Source: Halomonas sp. McH1-25
Lineage (GTDB): Bacteria > Pseudomonadota > Gammaproteobacteria > Pseudomonadales > Halomonadaceae
NCBI RefSeq assembly: GCF_022348165.1
Contig: NZ_JAKRFI010000001.1
Coordinates: forward strand, 682,001-746,000
Length of the DNA stretch: 64,000 nucleotides
Direction of reading: 5' to 3'
Position 1 is the first letter of the stretch; each line of letters begins with the position of its first letter. Positions 55,656 to 64,000 of the stretch are shown here, one piece after another. The notes below the pieces were generated by a model. That model was not told the origin of the DNA. It made no database searches and saw nothing but the letters and a program-made list of their open reading frames with translations. A program made the position numbers and the translations under genes.

Positions 55656-56349
55656 CCAGTTCCTGCTCGATGGCCGACAATGCCGACATGGGATCGTCCG
55701 CCTGGGTGACCGGACGCCCAACGACCAGATGCGTACTGCCCGCAGTCATCGCCGCGGCCGGCGTCATGACTCTGCGTTGATCTCCGGCCTCGGATGACGC
55801 CGGGCGGATGCCGGGCGTCACCTTGAGAAAAGCATCGCCGCAAATCTCGCGCAAGCGGGCGGACTCTCGTGCCGAACACACCACGCCATCCATGCCGCTC
55901 GCGAGTGCCAGCGATGCCAGCCGCTCCACCTGCGCCATCGGCTCGATATCCTGCCCGAGCTCGGCCAAATCGCTTCGTTCCATGCTGGTCAGCACCGTCA
56001 CGGCGATCAGGCGCGTATCGAGGTTGTGTCGCTCCAGGCGTTCACGCGCAGCCGTCATCATGCGGCGCCCCCCCGAGGCATGCACATTGACCATCCACAC
56101 GCCCTGCTCTGCCGCTGCCTGGACGGCACTGGCTACGGTATTGGGTATGTCATGAAACTTGAGGTCCAGAAAAACCTCGAACCCCCGCCCATGAAGCGCT
56201 TCGAGAATGTCGGGCCCACTGCGTGTAAAGAGTTCCTTGCCGACCTTGACACGACAACGGCGCGGATCGAGGCGATCCGCCATGCATAGGGCAGCATCCA
56301 GCGACGCGTAGTCCAGCGCGATGATCAGAGGGGAAGTTGGGGAAGACAT
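55633..56349 (-). CDS. pyrF: Orotidine-5'-phosphate decarboxylase, 238 aa
   Basis: The active-site block [15 protein letters not shown] is intact, with [13 protein letters not shown] before it, [11 protein letters not shown], and GIRP and GRPVTQA phosphate-binding loops. It makes UMP from OMP. Usual length. Unlike E. coli, where pyrF follows lapB on the same strand, here the two genes are convergent and overlap. Confidence 0.95.
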   Translation of the reverse strand: MSSPTSPLIIALDYASLDAALCMADRLDPRRCRVKVGKELFTRSGPDILEALHGRGFEVFLDLKFHDIPNTVASAVQAAAEQGVWMVNVHASGGRRMMTAARERLERHNLDTRLIAVTVLTSMERSDLAELGQDIEPMAQVERLASLALASGMDGVVCSARESARLREICGDAFLKVTPGIRPASSEAGDQRRVMTPAAAMTAGSTHLVVGRPVTQADDPMSALSAIEQELAIPPQGQ

Positions 56350-56554
56350 GGCGACTCCGGAACGATATTCGCCGCCAGTATACCAGCGTCATCCATCACC
56401 CGGCATGAGCCAGACTGCAGTTGCAAGCGATAACGTCGTCACGTCGAGTCAATGGCTTACGCCATTCACCGACAAATTCGCTATTTCACAATCATGCCTG
56501 CGGATTAGGGTAGGACCGGCAACAACCTTGCCATCAGAAGAAGAAGGATGCGAT

Positions 56555-56824
56555 ATGAAAAGCTTGCTCAAGGCAATCGTCTTCAGCCTGCTGCTAGGCA
56601 GCGCCTCGCTGGCCATGGCTCAGGACGCCACGTCTACCGTTAACATCAACACCGCCGATGCCGAAACCTTGGCACAACTGCCCGGTATCGGTGCCGCCAA
56701 GGCACAGGCCATCGTAGAAGACCGCACCGCCAATGGCCCCTTCGCCAGTGTCGACGAACTCGATCGCGTTAGCGGTGTTGGCGCTGCCACTGTCGATGGT
56801 CTGCGTGCACAGGCCGGGACCTAA
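56555..56824 (+). CDS. ComEA-type helix-hairpin-helix protein, 89 aa
   Basis: Signal peptide (MKSLLKAIVFSLLLGSASLAMA), then two helix-hairpin-helix motifs (VNINTADAETLAQLPGIGAAKA and FASVDELDRVSGVGAATV). ComEA-like proteins bind incoming DNA in the periplasm and power uptake in natural competence, though many short versions are uncharacterised. SD AAGGATG. Confidence 0.9.
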   Translation: MKSLLKAIVFSLLLGSASLAMAQDATSTVNINTADAETLAQLPGIGAAKAQAIVEDRTANGPFASVDELDRVSGVGAATVDGLRAQAGT

Positions 56825-56898
56825 GGGTCACCCGGCATTGGACAGGCAGGCACATGTATCTCCCCAGCCGATGCACGGTGCCTGCCACTCCATCCCAT

Positions 56899-57660
56899 CT
56901 AGATCCGCAGTGCGCCATCACACTCGATGACCCGACCGCTGAAATAGGCGTTTTCAAAAATATAACGCACACTATCGGCGATATCTTCGGGCTGGCCTAA
57001 CCGCCCCAGCGGAATGCCCTTGGTGATCTTCTCGAGGATTTCGGGTCGCATCGATGCCGTCATTTCCGTCTCGATGAACCCGGGAGCCACCGCACCGACG
57101 CGAATGCCGTAGCGTGCCAGTTCCTTGGCCCAGGTCACGGTCAGGGCAGCTACGCCGGCCTTCGTGGCGGCATAGTTACTCTGGCCCATGTTTCCCGCCC
57201 GGGAAACACTGGATATGTTGACGATCACGCCCTCATGGCCCGCTTCGATCATGTGGCCGGCCGCCTCACGCCCGCACAGGAACACCCCAGTCAGATTGAC
57301 GTCAATGACCTGCTGCCACTGTTCTAGGGACATTCGGCTTTCGACACGCCCCTCCTTGGCCTTGACCAACAACCCGTCGCGGGTAACCCCAGCATTGTTG
57401 ACCAGGCCGCATAGAACGCCCATGCGAGTGCGTATCTCTGCAAAGGTCTCGGCCACCGACGTTTCATCGGCGACATTGGCGATAAAGGCCTGCGCTTCGA
57501 TGCCGGCATCCTTTAGGGTGTTGACCGCGACATCCAGTGCATCTCCCTGCATGTCGATCAGCGCGATGCGTGCGCCCCGCTCGCCGAGCGTCTTGGCCAT
57601 GGCCAGCCCCAGGCCACGCGCCCCACCGGTGATGGCGATCACTGCTCCTTCTAGCTGCAT
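56899..57660 (-). CDS. FabG-like short-chain dehydrogenase/reductase, 253 aa
   Basis: Rossmann TGGARGLGLAMAKTLGERG, NNAG, and the catalytic Ser-Tyr-Lys (NISSVSRAGNMGQSNYAATKAG) of classical SDRs, with PGFIETEMT near the end. Closest in style to 3-ketoacyl-ACP (or acetoacetyl-CoA) reductases. Not in a fab cluster, so the substrate is uncertain. ATG 57660 has GGAGG; the frame to 57711 is not used. Confidence 0.9.
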   Translation of the reverse strand: MQLEGAVIAITGGARGLGLAMAKTLGERGARIALIDMQGDALDVAVNTLKDAGIEAQAFIANVADETSVAETFAEIRTRMGVLCGLVNNAGVTRDGLLVKAKEGRVESRMSLEQWQQVIDVNLTGVFLCGREAAGHMIEAGHEGVIVNISSVSRAGNMGQSNYAATKAGVAALTVTWAKELARYGIRVGAVAPGFIETEMTASMRPEILEKITKGIPLGRLGQPEDIADSVRYIFENAYFSGRVIECDGALRI

Positions 57661-57822
57661 GGTTAACCTCCGGATCCTTGCATTCATTGTGCACTGCAAC
57701 ATGCTGAACATAGCATGCCACGACCGCCATCGCTATTGGCCTTAGGCGGAAGAACCCCGACTGGACTTGCAATCCATCGATCCGCCACCATTTTCAGATA
57801 AGTCACGTGATCCGGAGCAACT

Positions 57823-58335
57823 ATGCCGATTCTCTTTGCCTTTACCCTGTTTGCCCTGCTGGATTTCGTCATTCTGTTTTCAGTTGGCGCCCAGATTGGC
57901 CTGCTAATGACCTTGCTGCTCATTTTGGGCACCGGCTTCCTGGGCCTGCACCTGGTGCGCCGCGAGGGGCTGGCCACGTTCCAGCGAGCTCAGCAACGCC
58001 TCGCTCAAGGTGAAATCCCCTCCAGTGAGCTTATGACCGGCGCAGCGCTGATATTTGGTGGCGCCCTGCTCATGGCCCCCGGATTTCTCTCCGATGCCCT
58101 GGGTTTCATGTGCCTGTTACCCACGTCACGCCGATTCCTGGGCAAGCTATTGTCACGTCTACCTTTTCGTGTCCAAAGCTTCACGGCGACAAGCTATACG
58201 CGAGGCAGCGAGGGGTGGTCGCAACAGACCCGCCGGGATAACGATACGCTAGACCAGACGCGCCACGATGAAAGTCAAGATCAGGGCACGCCCCTGGAAG
58301 GCGACTTCATCTCCAAGGACGAGCCGCGCTATTGA
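57823..58335 (+). CDS. fxsA: FxsA family membrane protein, 170 aa
   Basis: N-terminal helices (FAFTLFALLDFVILFSVGAQ and LMTLLLILGTGFLGLHLVRREG) and the SSELMTGAALIFGGALLMAPGFLSDALGFMCLLP block are characteristic of FxsA. In E. coli FxsA counters F-factor exclusion of phage T7. Adjacent to groES, a common arrangement. Confidence 0.93.
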   Translation: MPILFAFTLFALLDFVILFSVGAQIGLLMTLLLILGTGFLGLHLVRREGLATFQRAQQRLAQGEIPSSELMTGAALIFGGALLMAPGFLSDALGFMCLLPTSRRFLGKLLSRLPFRVQSFTATSYTRGSEGWSQQTRRDNDTLDQTRHDESQDQGTPLEGDFISKDEPRY

Positions 58336-58354
58336 ATTTTTTTTCATTAGCGCC

Positions 58355-58382
58355 CTTGAAAGGTATTCCCCCGACCCCACTA
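58355..58382 (+). promoter_or_regulatory. Heat-shock (sigma-32) promoter of groESL
   Basis: CTTGAAA (58355-58361), a 13-nt spacer and CCCCACTA (58375-58382) match the sigma-32 consensus CTTGAAA-N11-16-CCCCATNT closely, about 140 nt before groES. Confidence 0.85.
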
Positions 58383-58522
58383 AGGGGATCAGTAACGGAT
58401 TCGATCAGATGGCCTGGCCGTTTGATCAATAACAGCGGGTAGCTTCGGCTTCCCACCCCTTGAGCTTTGCTCGACAGGGATCATGCATTTCGAGTCATGC
58501 AACTATCAGGAGAACGTGAGCA

Positions 58523-58816
58523 ATGAACATCCGTCCCTTGCACGATCGCGTCGTCGTCCGTCGCGTTGAAGAAGAACAGAAAACCGCTGGCGGAATCGTG
58601 CTCCCGGGCAACGCCCAGGAAAAGCCGACTCGTGGCGAAATCCTCGCCGTCGGTAACGGCCGGATTCTCGATAACGGTGAAGTACGTCCGCTGGACGTCA
58701 AGGTCGGCGATACCGTCATCTTCAAGGAAGGCTTCGGCGTCGAAAAGCAGAAAATCGATGGCGAAGAAGTTCTGATCATGAGCGAATCAGACATTCTCGC
58801 CGTGGTTGAAGGCTAA
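58523..58816 (+). CDS. groES: Co-chaperonin GroES, 97 aa
   Basis: Full-length Gro[22 protein letters not shown], mobile loop [16 protein letters not shown], and [10 protein letters not shown] end. It caps the GroEL ring. SD AGGAG; operon with groEL after a 68-nt gap. Confidence 0.98.
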   Translation: MNIRPLHDRVVVRRVEEEQKTAGGIVLPGNAQEKPTRGEILAVGNGRILDNGEVRPLDVKVGDTVIFKEGFGVEKQKIDGEEVLIMSESDILAVVEG

Positions 58817-58866
58817 TCGCGGGTTCAGACCCGGTCCTTTATTCCATTTATCGTTTATCGCACTGA

Positions 58867-60519
<1,653 letters not shown>

Positions 60520-60552
60520 GCCGACCCGGCCCCGCTAGCTTAGCTAGTACCG

Positions 60553-60583
60553 AGCCTCGCCAATTGAATTGGCGGGGCTTTTT
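60553..60583 (+). terminator. groEL terminator
   Basis: AGCCTCGCCAAT-tga-ATTGGCGGGGCT followed by TTTTTC. Confidence 0.9.
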
Positions 60584-60687
60584 CATGTTCGTCTATCGTG
60601 CGCTTCAGCATGTACGAAAGCCAACGGACTCCCGCAGCCGACGCACCTCACGTAAACTAAGCCTTCATTCCACTCACGACTTTTTCC

Positions 60688-61446
60688 ATGCTCGATAACA
60701 TCCGCATCGTCCTCGTTCAGACCTTTCACCCCGGCAATATCGGGGCCAGCGCCCGCGCCATGAAAACCATGGGCTTGAATCAACTGACACTGGTCAATCC
60801 GCGCTGCTTCCCTGACGAAGAGGCCAGTCGATTGGCCGCCGGCGCCGAAGATGTCATCGATAACGCTCGCGTGGTCGATACGCTGGAAGAAGCCGTAGCC
60901 GATTGCGTACAGGTCGTAGGTGCCAGTGCACGTCTGCGCAACATGCCTCTTCCTCACTACGATGAGCCCGACGTCATGGCTCGTGAAGTCGTGACACATG
61001 CCAGCGACGCTCCGGTAGCCATGGTCTTTGGACGCGAACGTTTCGGTCTGACCAACGATGAGATACGTTGCTGCACTCATCAAGTGAGCATCCCTGCCAA
61101 TCCAGACTATGGCGTACTCAATCTCTCCCAGGCGGTCCAAGTCCTGGCACATGAAGTTTTTCGTGCCTGGCGTCGACGACCGGACAGCGGCTTCAACACA
61201 AACTCACCACGAAGTACGCCGCTACCCACTCAGCAACAGATGAGTCAATTTTACGACCATCTTCACCGCGTGATGGAGAGCAGCGGTTTTCTCACCCAGC
61301 CACATGCGCGAACGGAGGATCATCTGCATGCGCTATTTACACGGGCCCAGCCAACACGCAAGGAGCTTTCGATCCTGCGCGGCCTTCTGAATGCCATTGA
61401 ACAGCAGACAGGCCCGACACATCGCGGCGAGGGAAACGATCAGTAA
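60688..61446 (+). CDS. trmJ: tRNA (cytidine/uridine-32-2'-O)-methyltransferase TrmJ, 252 aa
   Basis: SPOUT-class methyltransferase: IVLVQTFHPGNIGASARAMK, then VFGRERFGLTNDEI, then IPANPDYGVLNLSQAVQVLAHEVF, the knotted SAM-binding site. The C-terminal ~90 residues match the TrmJ tail. Usual neighbours in gammaproteobacteria are suhB or iscR; here it follows groEL. Confidence 0.93.
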   Translation: MLDNIRIVLVQTFHPGNIGASARAMKTMGLNQLTLVNPRCFPDEEASRLAAGAEDVIDNARVVDTLEEAVADCVQVVGASARLRNMPLPHYDEPDVMAREVVTHASDAPVAMVFGRERFGLTNDEIRCCTHQVSIPANPDYGVLNLSQAVQVLAHEVFRAWRRRPDSGFNTNSPRSTPLPTQQQMSQFYDHLHRVMESSGFLTQPHARTEDHLHALFTRAQPTRKELSILRGLLNAIEQQTGPTHRGEGNDQ

Positions 61447-61482
61447 TAGTATGCCCGGCCCAAATGCCAGCACTCAGCACAT

Positions 61483-61515
61483 AAAAAACCGCGGCCTCCC
61501 AAAGGGAGGCCGCGG
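61483..61515 (-). terminator. rpsA terminator
   Basis: A perfect 12-bp stem CCGCGGCCTCCC-aaa-GGGAGGCCGCGG; on the minus strand it is followed by TTTTTTATG. A second perfect hairpin (CCCTCGGAG/CTCCGAGGG, 61541-61563) lies nearer the stop. Confidence 0.88.
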
Positions 61516-61570
61516 CTCAGGCGTCTATTGACCGATCTTCCCTCGGAGAAAGGACTCCGAGGGATGAAAA

Positions 61571-63253
61571 TCAGTCCTGACCCATCTGCTGCTTGATCAG
61601 ATCGCCGATAGTGGTCGGGCCACCGGCACCGGCCTCGCTTTCCTGATCGCGCAAGCGGTTCATGTTGCGACGCGTGTCGGCCTGATCCTTCGCCTTGATG
61701 GACAGGCTGATGGCGCGGTTCTTGCGATCCACACCGATGATACGCGCTTCAACGCTGTCGCCTTCGTTCAGCACGTTACGCGCATCTTCGACACGATCGG
61801 CGCTGATTTCGGAAGCCTTCAGCACGGCGATGACATCGGTCGCCAGCTCGACCTGGGCTTCCTTGGCGTCGACTTCGACCACACGGCCCGTGACGATAGC
61901 GCCCTTGTCGTTCACTGCCAGGAACTCGGAAACCGGATCGGTCTCGAGCTGCTTGATGCCCAGCGAGATACGCTCACGCTCGGGATCGATGGACAGGATG
62001 ACGGCTTCGGCTTCGTCGCCCTTCTTGAACTGACGAACGGCTTCTTCGCCGGTCTCGGTCCAGGAAATGTCGGACAGATGAACCAGGCCGTCAATACCGC
62101 CTTCCAGGCCGATGAAGATACCGAAATCGGTGATCGACTTGATGGTACCGGAAACGCGATCGCCCTTGTTGTAGCGCGCGTTGAAGTCTTCCCACGGGTT
62201 AGTGGTGCACTGCTTGATACCCAGGGAGATACGACGACGTTCCTCGTCGATGTCCAGTACCATGACTTCCACGTCGTCACCGACCTGAACGACCTTGGAC
62301 GGGTGGATGTTCTTGTTGGTCCAGTCCATTTCGGACACGTGGACCAGACCCTCGACACCCTCTTCCAGCTCGGCGAAGCAGCCGTAGTCGGTAAGGTTGG
62401 TGACGCGGGCGTTGACCTTGGTGCCTTCCGGGTAGCGATCCTTGATGTTGACCCACGGATCCTCGCCCAGCTGCTTCAGGCCCAGCGATACGCGATTGCG
62501 CTCGCGGTCGAACTTGAGCACCTTGACATTGATCTCATCGCCAACGGCAACGATCTCGGAGGGATGCTTGATGCGCTTCCAGGCCATGTCGGTGATGTGC
62601 AGCAGGCCATCGACGCCGCCCAGATCGACGAACGCACCGTAATCGGTAAGGTTCTTGACGATACCGGTGATCTGCTGACCTTCCTGCAGGGTCGCGAGCA
62701 GAGCTTCGCGCTCGGCGCTGTTCTCGGCTTCGAGAACGGCACGCCGGGAAACCACGACGTTGTTACGCTTGGGATCGAGCTTGATGACCTTGAAGTCGAG
62801 CTCTTTGTTTTCCAGGTGCGCAGTGTCGCGAACCGGACGCACATCGACCAGGGAACCCGGCAGGAAGGCGCGGATGGATGCCACGTCGACAGTGAAACCG
62901 CCCTTGACCTTGCCGTTGATCACGCCCTTGACGATCTCGTCCTTCTCGAAGGCTGCTTCCAGCTCTTTCCACGCTTCGGCACGCTTGGCCTTCTCGCGGG
63001 ACAGACGGGTTTCGCCGAAACCGTCTTCGACGGCTTCCAGGGCAACCTTGACTTCATCGCCAACGCCAATGGTCAGTTCGCCATTGTCGTCCTTGAACTG
63101 AGCAGCGGGAATCTGCCCTTCGGACTTCAGGCCGGCGTTAACGGTAATCCAGTCACCATCGATGTCCACCACGGTCGCCATGACGATGGCACCGGGTTCC
63201 ATGTTGATGTCCTGGAGAGACTGTTCAAACAATTCAGCAAAGCTTTCGCTCAT
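61571..63253 (-). CDS. rpsA: 30S ribosomal protein S1, 560 aa
   Basis: Six S1 repeats are present. The N-terminus [21 protein letters not shown] is canonical. Repeats 3-6 show [48 protein letters not shown] and [17 protein letters not shown]1 delivers mRNA to the ribosome. ATG 63253 (AGGA upstream) is preferred to 63259. Directly downstream of cmk as usual, but ihfB does not follow. Confidence 0.97.
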   Translation of the reverse strand: MSESFAELFEQSLQDINMEPGAIVMATVVDIDGDWITVNAGLKSEGQIPAAQFKDDNGELTIGVGDEVKVALEAVEDGFGETRLSREKAKRAEAWKELEAAFEKDEIVKGVINGKVKGGFTVDVASIRAFLPGSLVDVRPVRDTAHLENKELDFKVIKLDPKRNNVVVSRRAVLEAENSAEREALLATLQEGQQITGIVKNLTDYGAFVDLGGVDGLLHITDMAWKRIKHPSEIVAVGDEINVKVLKFDRERNRVSLGLKQLGEDPWVNIKDRYPEGTKVNARVTNLTDYGCFAELEEGVEGLVHVSEMDWTNKNIHPSKVVQVGDDVEVMVLDIDEERRRISLGIKQCTTNPWEDFNARYNKGDRVSGTIKSITDFGIFIGLEGGIDGLVHLSDISWTETGEEAVRQFKKGDEAEAVILSIDPERERISLGIKQLETDPVSEFLAVNDKGAIVTGRVVEVDAKEAQVELATDVIAVLKASEISADRVEDARNVLNEGDSVEARIIGVDRKNRAISLSIKAKDQADTRRNMNRLRDQESEAGAGGPTTIGDLIKQQMGQD

Positions 63254-63438
63254 GAGCATCCTACGTGATCAACGTTAATGGCGGTTGTCGCCTTCTCCGC
63301 ACCACCAGCAAGTACGGGCCTACTGCACAAGTCCCCGGGGATGTTAGCGCTGGTTTGACCTGGCCCGGCTCTCAGTCAGTTGCCGAACCACGTCTTCACA
63401 TCTTGCCGGGGGTCCCGGAAGCGTCTGTCTCACTGGAC

Positions 63439-64000
63439 TCAGGCCGAAGGAATAAAGCCTTGATCAGCGAGAAGTCTCTGTATGTGATCCACCACATCCG
63501 GTATCGTCAGCTCGGTGGTGTCCAACTCTACGGCATCGTCTGCCGGTTTGAGCGGCGCCACGGCGCGCTGCATATCGCGCGCGTCCCGAGCTTGAATCTC
63601 TTTCAAAAGACTCGATAGACTAGCACTTTCGCCAGCCTCCTGCAACTGAAGGAAACGCCGGCGGGCACGCTCTTCAGCCGACGCGGTAAGGAATATTTTG
63701 AGCGGTGCATCGGGAAAGACCACGGTCCCCATGTCTCTCCCGTCGGCGACCAGCCCCGGAGCCTGGCGGAAGTCGCGTTGACGCGCCAATAGCGCCTGAC
63801 GTACCGCGGGCAAGGCAGCGACCTGAGACGCTCTTTCCCCGGCGGCTTCGGTGCGGATGGCCGTGCCGACATCCTCGCCTTCGAGCATGATCCGGGTGGT
63901 GCCATCCTCGGCCAGGAACGTCACGTCCAGCGTTTCCGCCAAACGAGCCAACGCCGGCTCGTCATCGAGCATGACGCCGTGCTTGGCGGCGGCATGCGCG
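63439..64000 (-). CDS. cmk: Cytidylate kinase, C-terminal part (5' end beyond the window)
   Basis: The frame continues past an internal ATG at 63972 to the edge (residues before it read AHAAAKHGV). The visible part carries [31 protein letters not shown], which includes the conserved [10 protein letters not shown] block, and a long C-terminal helix. It phosphorylates CMP and dCMP. Upstream neighbour of rpsA on the same strand. Confidence 0.93.
   Translation of the reverse strand, partial: AHAAAKHGVMLDDEPALARLAETLDVTFLAEDGTTRIMLEGEDVGTAIRTEAAGERASQVAALPAVRQALLARQRDFRQAPGLVADGRDMGTVVFPDAPLKIFLTASAEERARRRFLQLQEAGESASLSSLLKEIQARDARDMQRAVAPLKPADDAVELDTTELTIPDVVDHIQRLLADQGFIPSA

Noticed and set aside
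62078..63268. 396-aa plus-strand ORF opposite rpsA
   Set aside because: It is a mirror of strongly biased rpsA codons; its sequence is Asp/Leu/Val-rich without domain features. The same applies to the 237-aa ORF opposite groEL (59485-60198).

Overview
The window is the right-hand ~49.6 kb of an integrated temperate phage followed by ~14.4 kb of bacterial chromosome. The chromosomal genes (nadB, sdhE-ygfX, ihfB-lapA-lapB, pyrF, fxsA, groESL, trmJ, rpsA, cmk) are those of a gammaproteobacterium. The GC-rich coding style and gene content fit a Halomonas-like member of the Oceanospirillales, but the genus is inferred and was not tested. The prophage ends at 49600-49656 in the 3' half of a tRNA-Leu(UAA) gene, the likely attR. 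Integrase and attL lie beyond the left edge.

The prophage has a lambdoid plan with siphovirus-type tail genes. On the minus strand from ~9.1 kb to 1 is the PL-type operon: a solo LexA-type DNA-binding domain, many small accessory genes, an ERF annealing protein, a YqaJ exonuclease, SSB, a short C5 cytosine methyltransferase, a MazG-like protein and an HNH-AP2 homing endonuclease. Between 9.1 and 11.5 kb is the immunity region: a P63C-domain gene, the CI-like repressor and a Cro/YdaS-like gene. Five copies of a TACAAG-N5-CTTGTA operator lie at the two outward promoters. The PR-type operon (11.2-19.9 kb, plus strand) carries CII, an O-like replication gene with internal iterons (candidate origin), a nin-like set (NinB, YbcO-like, RusA) and a 202-aa gene in the position of Q. 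A strong promoter followed by a terminator at 19.9-20.0 kb looks like pR'-tR'. Lysis genes (lysozyme, lambda-type holin, lipoprotein) and a KilA-N gene follow. Next come packaging and head genes (22.9-32.7 kb), then tail tube and a tail chaperone pair with a probable -1 frameshift (32.8-34.5 kb).

A 6.4-kb accessory block (34.6-41.0 kb) separates the tail chaperones from the tape-measure gene. It holds small membrane proteins, a second P63C gene, a TM2 protein, an HNH endonuclease, and a P22 immI-like module: an Arc-like plus Ant operon divergent from a Mnt-like gene, with two palindromic operators over a near-consensus promoter. The tail tip, fibre and fibre-assembly genes follow (45.5-48.2 kb). 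Three minus-strand cargo genes (a small protein, a secreted thermonuclease, DUF4160) lie next to attR.

The main points of interest are the P22-like second immunity locus inside the late operon, two P63C paralogues that share the same upstream motif, the operator sets, the iterons, the frameshift site, four HNH endonuclease genes (one fused to KilA-N), and an unannotated CsrB/RsmZ-type sRNA candidate upstream of nadB in the host DNA.
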